Counted from the stretch's first letter, positions 1 through 5,592 are shown. The stretch: DNA of 23,875 bases from CALCTE01 sp045627885 (GCA_045627885.1 JAZQOM010000072.1:1-23875); one strand, 5' to 3'. The notes: a model not told the origin generated them from the sequence alone. A program made the numbers and translations.

Positions 1-6
1 TTCCCC

Positions 7-35
7 TTGCACCTATGCCAAAAATATGCTATACT
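7..35 (+). promoter_or_regulatory. Candidate sigma-A promoter upstream of the secreted anchor protein
   Basis: A -35-like TTGCAC at 7-12 and a -10-like TATACT at 30-35 are separated by exactly 17 bp. The predicted start, near 42, leaves a 5' leader of about 90 nt before the ATG at 135. The -35 matches consensus at only 4 of 6 positions. It is the only promoter-like pair I see before the first gene and could drive the following peptide cassettes by read-through. Confidence 0.5.
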
Positions 36-134
36 ACACGCATAAAGAAAAAGCAAAAATTTTTTTCAAAAACAGTAGCCATTTTTCGATTTTGTTCGTA
101 TAAAAGATAAAGACATATAAAGGAACGATTTATT

Positions 135-767
135 ATGAAAAAATTTGCAAGTTTACTTATGACGGTGGTACTTCTTGCCACTATGCTGTCCGTGTTTGCC
201 GTTCCGGCGAGCGCAGAGGACTCACCGAAAGAAATTGAAGTGAGCGGTAACACAATAATTGTTACCGAAAACTGTATTATCAACAAAGCCGGTGAATATA
301 CAGTGTGCACCGTTTTGGTTTCAGACGGTAAAACCCTGACAATCGGTGAAGGAGTGTCAATAAAGGTGACCAAGGGCTTTGATTGCCAAGGAAAAATCGA
401 GTTGCTCGGCACCCTTGATTTAAGCCAAGTTTCAGTCGCAACCGGAATCGATAATATTAATGTCGGCGATGCGACGAATTTTGATTCGGAATTAAAGGTG
501 AAAACCGATAGCGAGAACGGCATGGAAGGTGAGGCAGTAACAGTAGAATCGAAACTCGTTGTTCCGCCGGTTGACACCGGCTATAAAGTTGTATATTCGT
601 TAGACAAAGTAGAAAAAACAAATAGCAAACCCGCCTCGATTTTATCCGAGGGCAACATTTGGATAATTGCCGTCTGTGCGGTAGCCCTCGGCGGTGTGGC
701 ACTCATTATCGTAAAGAAGAAAAAGAAACCCGCACTTGCAGGCGGTGAAAACAAAGACGAAGAATAA
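135..767 (+). CDS. Secreted protein with C-terminal membrane anchor, function unknown
   Basis: This is a 210-residue protein of unknown function. Residues 1-27 are a classic signal peptide: MKKF start, hydrophobic core, and AxA cleavage at PASA-ED. The body (about 30-130) is rich in beta-forming residues with short repeated turns (KTLTIGEG, CQGKIELLGTLDLS), reminiscent of a small beta-helix/solenoid; that reading is inference. A transmembrane helix at about 174-194 is followed by five lysines and a short charged tail ending ENKDEE, so the protein is probably outward-facing and membrane-anchored. The tail looks like a sortase sorting signal, but I see no LPxTG or NPxTG motif before the helix. 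Its last 50 bp and downstream UTR are duplicated at 1253, next to a second peptide gene. It sits directly upstream of the Gly-Gly leader peptide genes and may belong with them. The ribosome site is AAAGGA, 10 nt before the ATG. Confidence 0.75.
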   Translation: MKKFASLLMTVVLLATMLSVFAVPASAEDSPKEIEVSGNTIIVTENCIINKAGEYTVCTVLVSDGKTLTIGEGVSIKVTKGFDCQGKIELLGTLDLSQVSVATGIDNINVGDATNFDSELKVKTDSENGMEGEAVTVESKLVVPPVDTGYKVVYSLDKVEKTNSKPASILSEGNIWIIAVCAVALGGVALIIVKKKKKPALAGGENKDEE

Positions 768-850
768 TTTTCAGTAGGGAACGGTCTTGACCGTTCTGAA
801 CAAAATAAAGGAGAATAATCAAAATGAAAACCAAAGAAGAACTGAACGAA
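716..850 (+). repeat. Direct repeat, copy 1 (anchor-tail / UTR / leader start)
   Basis: This 135-bp segment runs from the lysine-rich tail of the anchor protein, through its stop codon, the palindrome, the ribosome site and the first codons of a Gly-Gly leader. It recurs without indels at 1253-1387 (offset 537) with only a handful of substitutions. The repeat therefore links the end of one gene to the start of the next, as expected from a tandem cassette duplication followed by divergence. Confidence 0.85.
777..796 (+). repeat. Self-palindromic repeat, copy A
   Basis: GAACGGTC (779-786) and GACCGTTC (789-796) are perfect complements around a TT centre. This is the first of four copies of the same dyad near the peptide genes. 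It lies between the anchor gene stop codon and the ribosome site of the first leader peptide. No T-run follows, so it is not an ordinary terminator. Confidence 0.8.
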
Positions 851-1150
851 ATCAAAAAAGAAGTTGAGGATGTAAGCGAAAAGCTTATACCAATGAGTGA
901 AAGCATTAAGGATAGATTTCTAGAAGGCCGTAAGCTGTCCGCAGATGAAGCGGGTCAGGTCGTAGGTGGCAACTATAAAGATTTCGATAATCTGGATAAC
1001 CAAGGCACCGGGGATTACGGAGCTCCGGAGATCGGCCTGACGATTACGGAGAACCTCGGTTATTGCTCGTATTGCAAAAATTGGACCTTTGACTACTCTA
1101 AGAACAGGTGTCAGATCTGCGGTGATCCGACAGCGGTGGGTGGTCACTGA
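824..1150 (+). CDS. Gly-Gly leader peptide 1, four-cysteine core
   Basis: This 108-residue precursor-like peptide begins MKTKEELN, as do the two related genes downstream. Its leader is longer (49 residues) and diverged, ending SADEAGQVVGG where the others end ELTEEELxQVxGG. Cleavage after the Gly pair, as by C39 peptidase-transporters in bacteriocin and RiPP systems, would release a 59-residue core. The core holds two CxxC pairs, CSYC and CQIC, 11 residues apart; they could bind zinc like a ribbon or form disulfides. Known for the family: double-glycine leaders mark exported bacteriocins and modified peptides. Inferred: this is an exported peptide. No peptidase, transporter or modifying enzyme lies in the window. 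The ribosome site AAAGGAG sits about 10 nt before the ATG. Confidence 0.75.
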   Translation: MKTKEELNEIKKEVEDVSEKLIPMSESIKDRFLEGRKLSADEAGQVVGGNYKDFDNLDNQGTGDYGAPEIGLTITENLGYCSYCKNWTFDYSKNRCQICGDPTAVGGH

Positions 1151-1208
1151 TGCTCATTTACTCGCTGATCGTTTCTTCTCGTTGACCTTTGCAAAGCAAC
1201 TATTTCGC

Positions 1209-1304
1209 AGCAAAGCTATTGCGGCAGGTGTGTCGGCAATGTTCTTTATTATGAAGAAAAAGAAACCCGCACTTGCAAGCGGTGAAAACAAAGACGAAGA
1301 ATAA
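1209..1304 (+). pseudogene. Remnant of a second membrane-anchor gene (3' end only)
   Basis: In one frame this stretch reads a hydrophobic segment (AIAAGVSAMFFIM) and then KKKKPALASGENKDEE and a stop. The charged tail is nearly identical to that of the secreted protein at 135-767. The preceding helix is similar in character but not in sequence, and no signal peptide or body remains. It is best read as the surviving 3' stub of a duplicated anchor gene whose body was replaced by the first leader-peptide gene. A longer frame reaching back to 1089 overlaps the peptide gene out of frame and is not convincing. Confidence 0.7.
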
Positions 1305-1387
1305 TTTTCAGTATGGAACGGTCTTGACCGTTCTGAACAAAATAAAGGAGAAAAATCAAAATGAAAACCAAAGAAGAATTGAACGCC
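1253..1387 (+). repeat. Direct repeat, copy 2 (anchor-tail / UTR / leader start)
   Basis: This matches 716-850 at constant offset 537, with few substitutions and no gaps. It covers the anchor tail stub, its stop, the palindrome, the AAAGGAG site and the first leader codons of the second peptide gene. Confidence 0.85.
1316..1333 (+). repeat. Self-palindromic repeat, copy B
   Basis: GAACGGTC, TT, GACCGTTC: identical to copy A, and in the same position relative to the next leader peptide start codon. Confidence 0.8.
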
Positions 1388-1567
1388 CTGAAAGAGGAAG
1401 TGGAAGCCCTGAACAAGAAGCTCTGTGAGCTGACAGAGGAAGAGCTTTCACAGGTCACCGGCGGCGTCGGCAACGAGGACACGGTATCCGATTCTGGCGA
1501 TCATTCGAAAGAGATCCACATATATAAGAATACACTGGATGAATTTGATAAGCCGAAATGGCAATAA
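1361..1567 (+). CDS. Gly-Gly leader peptide 2, cysteine-free core
   Basis: This is a 68-residue precursor-like peptide. The 35-residue leader is amphipathic and charged (MKTKEELNALKEEVEALNKK) and ends ELTEEELSQVTGG, the textbook double-glycine processing motif. The remaining 33-residue core has no core cysteine, is acidic, and ends DEFDKPKWQ. The single Cys (22) lies in the leader. Leader DNA is nearly identical to that of the peptides at 824 and 1997, while the core is unrelated, so processing is probably shared and only the product differs. The ribosome site AAAGGAG is at about 1346. Its function (bacteriocin, signalling peptide or modified peptide) cannot be told from sequence. Confidence 0.75.
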   Translation: MKTKEELNALKEEVEALNKKLCELTEEELSQVTGGVGNEDTVSDSGDHSKEIHIYKNTLDEFDKPKWQ

Positions 1568-1628
1568 GGATGATCCTCCGGCCATATGAGGACAGGGGAC
1601 AGTCCTGTGAGTCCCCGATGACGCATCA

Positions 1629-1658
1629 TTGACAAATTTACAACTATTCGTTTATAGT
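1629..1658 (+). promoter_or_regulatory. Candidate promoter for small membrane protein
   Basis: A perfect TTGACA at 1629-1634 and TATAGT at 1653-1658 are separated by 18 bp. Transcription would begin near 1665. That supports the ATG at 1695 as the real start of the following gene and excludes the upstream in-frame TTG, which lies inside the -35 box. Confidence 0.55.
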
Positions 1659-1694
1659 GATTTCCGTTGCACGGGATCGGGAAAGGAATTGTCC

Positions 1695-1904
1695 ATGCCT
1701 TACGCCGTAAGCTTCACAGGTACCCTGTTCGCATTTATTTTGTGCGGATTGCTGCTTTACCGGATGTGGATAGAGCTTTCCCGTCCGTGCCCGGTGAAAA
1801 CACCTGCCGCCGCACTTGACCCTGCTAAGTGGCGCCGCAGCGCTTTTGCCGTGGCGATGCTTTTTCTGCTTTCCCGTGCCGTGATCTTCGCATCATCACG
1901 GTAG
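1695..1904 (+). CDS. Small two-helix membrane protein, possible immunity protein
   Basis: This 69-residue protein has two predicted membrane helices, about residues 6-24 (SFTGTLFAFILCGLLLYRMW) and 51-66 (SAFAVAMLFLLSRAVIFA), joined by a basic, proline-rich loop. The start is chosen because GGGAAAGG lies about 8 nt upstream and a good promoter precedes it. I do not recognise the family. It lies between two Gly-Gly peptide genes. Small membrane proteins in that position are often bacteriocin immunity proteins, but here that is inference from position only. The gene ends just before the palindromic repeat at 1901. Confidence 0.55.
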   Translation: MPYAVSFTGTLFAFILCGLLLYRMWIELSRPCPVKTPAAALDPAKWRRSAFAVAMLFLLSRAVIFASSR

Positions 1905-1977
1905 GGAACGGTCTTGACCGTTCCGAATAACCATTTTGCGCAAACGAAAAGGCGGAATGGTCAAGACCATTCCCTAC
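1901..1977 (+). repeat. Inverted pair of self-palindromic repeats (copies C and D)
   Basis: Copy C (1901-1924) holds GGAACGGTC-TT-GACCGTTCC. Copy D (1954-1977) is the same 24-bp unit inverted, holding GGAATGGTC-AA-GACCATTCC. The two differ at two positions, one in each arm, and the changes are compensatory (C:G to T:A), so each copy stays perfectly self-complementary. The pair can form either two small hairpins or one long stem with a 29-nt loop. It lies immediately upstream of the ribosome site of peptide 3. Confidence 0.85.
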
Positions 1978-1996
1978 ACTTTGAAAGGAGCCCCCC

Positions 1997-2257
1997 ATGA
2001 AAACCAAAGAAGAACTGAACAAACTGAAAGAAGAAGTGGAAACCGTGAACAGGAAGCTGCATGAGCTGACGGAAGAAGAGCTTGCGCAGGTCTCCGGCGG
2101 CAACGCTCCTAATTCTTCCTTTTGTATATGCGGCCGTTTTAGTCCCTACGATGGCGATTGGAATAACAAGACGTATTCCAATTGCTTCTATGGCATATCC
2201 GCACAGATGACCGGCTGTCCTTGTCCGGGTAATGCTGACGGGAACCCCCACAATTGA
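1997..2257 (+). CDS. Gly-Gly leader peptide 3, five-cysteine core
   Basis: This 86-residue precursor-like peptide has the same 35-residue leader pattern (MKTKEELNKLKEEVETVNRK, then ELTEEELAQVSGG). Its 51-residue core is rich in Asn, Gly, Ser and Cys, with CIC near the start, a lone Cys in the middle (SNCFYG) and CPC near the end. Five cysteines allow disulfides, thioethers or metal binding. The AAAGGAG ribosome site is at about 1984, and the upstream DNA differs from the other two peptides because it carries the inverted palindrome pair. The two-helix membrane protein that follows at 2309 could be its partner. No modifying enzyme is present in the window. Confidence 0.75.
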   Translation: MKTKEELNKLKEEVETVNRKLHELTEEELAQVSGGNAPNSSFCICGRFSPYDGDWNNKTYSNCFYGISAQMTGCPCPGNADGNPHN

Positions 2258-2308
2258 GTCCTTGGGACGGCAATTCAATGCATAAATTATTTAAATTCGT
2301 AATGCGTA

Positions 2309-2575
2309 ATGCGTAATTATTTTGAAACCGATTTATTTTATACTGTGTATTATTTTCTTTTTAAGCCGAAAACAAAAGCCAAAACCGTTCTGAATCTGCT
2401 TTCTGATTTGAGTTTGGTTTTAATCATTATTTATACTTATTTAATTGAAGAGTATATGTATTTCAGAAAATACGAAAGTCCCTATTTGGTGCTAATTTTA
2501 TTACTGCTATATACCATTCTCAGATTTATATACATAGCAGTCTGCTTAAATCAGCACGAAAAAGAGAATCAGTGA
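2309..2575 (+). CDS. Small two-helix membrane protein, unknown
   Basis: This 88-residue protein has two long hydrophobic helices, about residues 28-46 and 58-80, with charged ends (EYMYFRKYESP between them; NQHEKENQ at the end). I do not recognise it. The start is uncertain: no clear ribosome site precedes the ATG, which sits inside a short tandem repeat of AATGCGT, and an alternative internal start is possible. It uses AT-rich codons unlike the histidine operon. Its position after peptide 3 and before a terminator makes it a candidate immunity or accessory protein, by inference only. Confidence 0.5.
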   Translation: MRNYFETDLFYTVYYFLFKPKTKAKTVLNLLSDLSLVLIIIYTYLIEEYMYFRKYESPYLVLILLLLYTILRFIYIAVCLNQHEKENQ

Positions 2576-2670
2576 TTTGACTTGACAAATCCCGGTTTGT
2601 CGGGCAAATTAAAAACGACTTTTGTGATTTTTCACCTTAAATATACGACGTTTGGTCGCTCTTTCGCAGA

Positions 2671-2696
2671 AAAAAAGTCGCTTTTGCGGCTTTTTT
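2671..2696 (+). terminator. Intrinsic terminator after the small membrane protein
   Basis: AAAAAAGTCGC (2671-2681) pairs with GCGGCTTTTTT (2686-2696) through one G-T wobble, with a TTTT loop and a T-rich tail. It closes the peptide region on the plus strand. Confidence 0.7.
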
Positions 2697-2712
2697 CTTT
2701 TTGCATCGGAAA

Positions 2713-2796
2713 GGATTTGAACGGGTGCGTAGCGAATGACAGTCCGGTGGACTGTCAGAGCGCACCCCGACCGAGCCCGCAGGCGGGAACCAATCC
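2713..2796 (+). repeat. Structured palindromic intergenic element
   Basis: Nested complementary segments predict a three-way junction. GGATT (2713-2717) pairs with AATCC (2792-2796). Inside, GGGTGCG (2723-2729) pairs with CGCACCC (2761-2767) and encloses GACAGTCC (2738-2745) / GGACTGTC (2749-2756). A second arm is CCCGC (2776-2780) / GCGGG (2783-2787). The stretch 2576-2939 carries no convincing gene; a plus-strand frame through it is an artefact of this repeat. From memory, similar sequences recur in Oscillospirales genomes, but I cannot verify that here. Confidence 0.6.
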
Positions 2797-2882
2797 CTCA
2801 TTCTCATCGCTTGTTATCACGAGAGTTCAAGTTTCATCCACCGATTTGTCGAGAATATCTTTTTTGCAGTTTAATCATATAA

Positions 2883-2922
2883 AAAGCCCCTCTTTTGTCT
2901 TGACAGACAAAAGAGGGGCTTT
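2883..2922. terminator. Strong bidirectional intrinsic terminator
   Basis: AAAGCCCCTCTTTTGTC (2883-2899) and GACAAAAGAGGGGCTTT (2906-2922) are perfect 17-bp complements with a 6-nt loop. T-rich tails exist on both strands. It terminates the minus-strand gene at 2940-3275 and blocks plus-strand read-through. Confidence 0.9.
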
Positions 2923-2939
2923 ATTTTTTATTAATAGTA

Positions 2940-3275
2940 TTAGCTTATCTGGTCGACGCCGTCAAACATATAGTCAGGCTCAATCACGGGATTGATTACC
3001 TTTTCAACAACACCGGTATCCTTGTTGATGTAGTGAAGCTTGAAGTTCTCTACGCCGTCTTCCTTGTGGTAGTAGTAGTTAAGAACGGTATTTGATTTGT
3101 AAGCACCGTTGCAGTTCAGAGAACCGTAATCCTCGCCGAACGAACGAATTGCCGCTCTCAAAGCATCAATGGTTTCAATCTTATCGGGAGTGCAGTTAAA
3201 GATACCGCAAGTAAATGCGATATGGTTTTTCTGGTCTTTCAGAATAATGGGGTGAAAATAGATGTGCTTTTCCAT
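2940..3275 (-). CDS. Hypothetical 111-residue protein
   Basis: I do not recognise this protein. It is a soluble, mixed-charge polypeptide with no signal peptide or membrane segment, beginning MEKHIYFHPI. It has two nearby cysteines (TCGIFNC, residues about 22-28), an aromatic run (LNYYYHKEDG) and an acidic C terminus. It is clearly a real gene: an AAGGAG site lies 9 nt before the ATG, a near-consensus promoter stands 32 bp upstream, and a strong terminator follows within 20 bp. Codon choice looks biased as in well expressed genes. It is a single-gene transcript, divergent from the transporter gene at 3475. Confidence 0.8.
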   Translation of the reverse strand: MEKHIYFHPIILKDQKNHIAFTCGIFNCTPDKIETIDALRAAIRSFGEDYGSLNCNGAYKSNTVLNYYYHKEDGVENFKLHYINKDTGVVEKVINPVIEPDYMFDGVDQIS

Positions 3276-3306
3276 AATTTAAACTCCTTTATTTTTTATC
3301 ACCTAA

Positions 3307-3335
3307 ATTTTACTATGTTTTTTATACAATGTCAA
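3307..3335 (-). promoter_or_regulatory. Sigma-A promoter of the hypothetical protein
   Basis: On the minus strand, TTGACA (3335-3330) and TAAAAT (3312-3307) are separated by 17 bp. The -35 is perfect and the -10 matches 5 of 6. Confidence 0.8.
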
Positions 3336-3404
3336 TATCGTTTGAAAATTTATAAATAATTTTGTAAAACTATGCAAGAAAGACGGTTTTTCCTCGAAAA
3401 ATCA

Positions 3405-3433
3405 TTGAAAATACTTTTTGTTGGTGATATAAT
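3405..3433 (+). promoter_or_regulatory. Sigma-A promoter of the symporter gene
   Basis: TTGAAA at 3405-3410, 17 bp, TATAAT at 3428-3433. Transcription should start near 3440. This rules out the in-frame TTG at 3433, which overlaps the -10 box, as the start codon. Confidence 0.85.
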
Positions 3434-3474
3434 TGCCGAAAGGCAGCAATATTATCAACGGACAGGTGATTTTA

Positions 3475-5106
3475 GTGAAGGAAATTTATAAAGCTTCCGA
3501 AGTTTTAACCGACGAAAATATCAACCGCATTATGGACGAATTGCCCGATATATATTTCAAGGAATTGGGCAAACAGGCGCTCGAAAAAACAAAATTCGTT
3601 ATCGCTCTGGAAGAATTGCTTTTGAGATTCAGAGATTATTACGGAACGGAAAATGTATGCGATGTATCTTTCTGCAAGCATTTCGGAAAATACTTGATAG
3701 AAATATCAATGCAAGGTATGCGCAAGGACTACATTCCGTGCAGCGACGATATGAAGATATCTTATGACATTTTGGCAAATCTCGGCGTTGAGCCGCGATA
3801 TGCCTATTCGCAGGGCAGAAGCGGAAAAAACAGACTGATATGGCAGTCACTTTCCAAGCCGAAAAAGCATTCCACGGCACTCCCGATTCTGTTTGCTTTT
3901 ATACTTGCGGTGATTGCCGGAATAATAATCAGCTATCTGCCGAAAGACATACATACCATGCTGACCGAGGATTTCATCACTCCCATATTCAGTAAAATGA
4001 CGCTGATTATATCCGCTCTTGCAACTCCGCTCGTGCTTTTTGCGGTAATAGACGGAATCGTGGGAATAGGTGATGTCAAAGCTTTCGGAAAGATTGGCTC
4101 AAAGCTGTTGTTGCGTATGACAATAAGCTATCTTATCGCGGGAATTCTGATTGCCGCCGGCTGCGGAATTGTTTACGGGGTATCAAGTGAGGTCGCTTCA
4201 ACAGCGGACGGCACCTCGGCGCTCGGAAAGATAGTAAAATTGGTTTTGGATATAGTTCCGGATAACATACTTGCTCCGTTTACCATCGACAATGATTTGC
4301 AGGTAATTGTGATTGCGATATTCATAGGCGTTACGATGCTTATTCTGCAAAACAGCCTTCCGATTACCGGCAGCATTATCAAAGAGGGCTCCTTACTTGT
4401 AAACAAAATGATGTCTATATGCTGTAAGCTGTTGCCCGTAGTTGTATTTTTCGGCGTAAGCAATCTTATAGCCACAAGCAACGCCAAGCAGTTTATCAGT
4501 ATAGGTAAGATGCTTGCGATATATGTCGTTGTAAATTTTGTTTTTATGGCTTCGATGGTGATAAGGGCAAGAATTGTGACCGGCATACCGTTAAAGTACA
4601 TTATTCCCAAGCAGCTCGCAACGCTTATGATAAATATTACCACATCTTCGCAGGTTGCGGCGCTTCCGGAGAATATGAAATGCTGTAAAGAAAAATTCGG
4701 CATAGACAGTAAGCTCGTGGATTTCGCACTGCCTCTCGGCATCGTGATATATATGCCGAGCGGCGCGATATTCTTAACGCTTACCGCACTGGGATTTATG
4801 GTTGTTGCGGGACTTCCCATTACGATAAATATGCTGATACGAATTGCCATTATAGGAACGATAGTCGCTATCGCCGCGCCGCCCATACCCGGTTCGGCTC
4901 TGGTAGTGCTTCCGATACTGTTTGCATCTTGCGGAGTGCCCAACGATGTTTTCCCGCTTGCCATCATTTTCGGAACGATAATCGGATATATTCTTCCCGC
5001 TTGCAACGGCTTCAATATTCAGCTTGAACTGCTTATGACCGCTACAAAGCTTAAAAAAACAGACGGCAGGCTTCAAAAAGAAGCGGGAATTGCGGCAAAA
5101 AAATAA
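3475..5106 (+). CDS. Dicarboxylate/amino-acid:cation symporter family protein with N-terminal cytosolic domain
   Basis: The GTG start at 3475 gives 543 residues; GGACAGG lies about 6-12 nt upstream and the promoter forces a start downstream of 3440. Residues about 1-130 are soluble and resemble a degenerate HATPase/anti-sigma-like fold (LEELLLRFRDYYG, then YDILANLGVEPRYAYSQGR); that is inference. Residues 135-520 form the sodium:dicarboxylate symporter (DAACS) membrane domain, with a serine-rich first hairpin (TTSSQVAALPEN, near 389). Two family signatures deviate. Where TM7 normally carries NMDGT, this protein has YMPSGAIF (about 426-433), and the second hairpin reads APPIPGSALVVLP. The Asn and Asp of NMDGT help bind sodium and substrate in characterised members, so coupling or substrate may differ. 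It is transcribed alone, and the next gene has its own promoter. Confidence 0.8.
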   Translation: MKEIYKASEVLTDENINRIMDELPDIYFKELGKQALEKTKFVIALEELLLRFRDYYGTENVCDVSFCKHFGKYLIEISMQGMRKDYIPCSDDMKISYDILANLGVEPRYAYSQGRSGKNRLIWQSLSKPKKHSTALPILFAFILAVIAGIIISYLPKDIHTMLTEDFITPIFSKMTLIISALATPLVLFAVIDGIVGIGDVKAFGKIGSKLLLRMTISYLIAGILIAAGCGIVYGVSSEVASTADGTSALGKIVKLVLDIVPDNILAPFTIDNDLQVIVIAIFIGVTMLILQNSLPITGSIIKEGSLLVNKMMSICCKLLPVVVFFGVSNLIATSNAKQFISIGKMLAIYVVVNFVFMASMVIRARIVTGIPLKYIIPKQLATLMINITTSSQVAALPENMKCCKEKFGIDSKLVDFALPLGIVIYMPSGAIFLTLTALGFMVVAGLPITINMLIRIAIIGTIVAIAAPPIPGSALVVLPILFASCGVPNDVFPLAIIFGTIIGYILPACNGFNIQLELLMTATKLKKTDGRLQKEAGIAAKK

Positions 5107-5127
5107 TAAAACGCAGTATCAAATATC

Positions 5128-5156
5128 TTTACATTTGTCGAAAAATTTGCTATAAT
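5128..5156 (+). promoter_or_regulatory. Sigma-A promoter of the small helical protein
   Basis: TTTACA at 5128-5133, 17 bp, and a perfect TATAAT at 5151-5156. The start of the next gene follows 31 bp later. Confidence 0.8.
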
Positions 5157-5187
5157 AAATAAAACAAAATGAAAGAAGGATTACAGT

Positions 5188-5412
5188 ATGGATATCAAAG
5201 AAACAATTTCCGGCGCAGTAAAAAAGATTACAAGCGACAAAAGCCTTCTCGACAAGTTCAAAAAAAATCCGGCTGACGCGGTCAAATCCGTAATAGGCGT
5301 CGATGTTCCCGACGATGTCGTAAAGAAAATAATCGAAGCAGTCAAGGCAAAGATTGGCGTTGACGGCGCATCCGGCTTAATCGGCAAGGTTAAGGGCATT
5401 TTCAAAAAATAA
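5188..5412 (+). CDS. Small helical cytosolic protein, unknown
   Basis: This is a 74-residue lysine-rich protein with a GAAGG site 8 nt before the ATG, its own promoter and its own terminator. The middle (DKFKKNPADAVKSVIGVDVP) has the NP-x-x-A-V-x-x-x-GVDVPDD layout seen in nitrile-hydratase-like and Nif11-type leader peptides and in small stand-alone Clostridia proteins. There is no Gly-Gly cleavage motif; it ends in a basic helix (GKVKGIFKK). It is probably an abundant small protein. I cannot assign a function, and the leader-peptide resemblance is weak inference. Confidence 0.7.
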   Translation: MDIKETISGAVKKITSDKSLLDKFKKNPADAVKSVIGVDVPDDVVKKIIEAVKAKIGVDGASGLIGKVKGIFKK

Positions 5413-5419
5413 AGCAAAA

Positions 5420-5445
5420 CGGCTCCCCGTTTGAAAGGGGAGCCG
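5420..5445 (+). terminator. Intrinsic terminator
   Basis: CGGCTCCCC (5420-5428) pairs perfectly with GGGGAGCCG (5437-5445) across an 8-nt loop and is followed by ATTCTTTT. It ends the small-protein transcript before the histidine operon. Confidence 0.8.
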
Positions 5446-5479
5446 ATTCTTTTGCACTTTCCGCCGATATCGCCGCCGA

Positions 5480-5504
5480 TGTGAAAAATCGCACATTTTT
5501 CACA
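5480..5504. promoter_or_regulatory. 25-bp dyad upstream of the histidine operon promoter
   Basis: TGTGAAAAAT (5480-5489) and ATTTTTCACA (5495-5504) are perfect 10-bp inverted repeats around CGCAC. It lies 30 bp upstream of the -35 box, has no T-tail, and has the size of a dimeric regulator site. The bound protein is unknown. Confidence 0.45.
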
Positions 5505-5533
5505 AAAAGCCGCATAAATACTAAACATTTCGC

Positions 5534-5562
5534 TTGACTTTAGTACTTTAGTATGATAGCAT
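5534..5562 (+). promoter_or_regulatory. Histidine operon promoter with candidate YerC/HisR operator
   Basis: TTGACT (5534-5539) and TAGCAT (5557-5562) are separated by 17 bp. The spacer holds TAGTACTTTAGTA (5541-5553), containing the direct repeat TTTAGTA and the inverted TACT-TT-AGTA. A repressor bound there would block RNA polymerase. The first gene of the operon is a TrpR-like regulator of the type linked to histidine genes in Firmicutes, so autoregulation is the natural inference. Confidence 0.6.
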
Positions 5563-5592
5563 AGTTGCATAACGAGTGACGGAGGAACAACA

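Noticed and set aside
645..767. Anchor protein as substrate of the class B sortase
   Set aside because: No NPxTN/LPxTG-type motif before the membrane helix, and the genes are 16 kb apart.
1089..1304. 71-codon frame as a real gene
   Set aside because: It starts out of frame inside peptide gene 1 with no ribosome site; only its 3' part, the anchor-tail stub, is meaningful.
2705..2830. tRNA-like T-arm (reverse of GTTCAAATCC) in the structured repeat
   Set aside because: No acceptor stem, anticodon arm or D arm can be assembled around it on either strand.
2582..2995. Plus-strand 137-codon frame
   Set aside because: It runs through two terminators and the structured repeat and has no ribosome site; it is a product of repetitive DNA.
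3433..3474. TTG at 3433 as start of the symporter
   Set aside because: It overlaps the -10 hexamer of an excellent promoter, so it cannot lie in the transcript.
4173..5015. Minus-strand 280-codon open frame inside the symporter gene
   Set aside because: Antisense shadow of a membrane protein; hydrophobic composition mirrors the sense strand.
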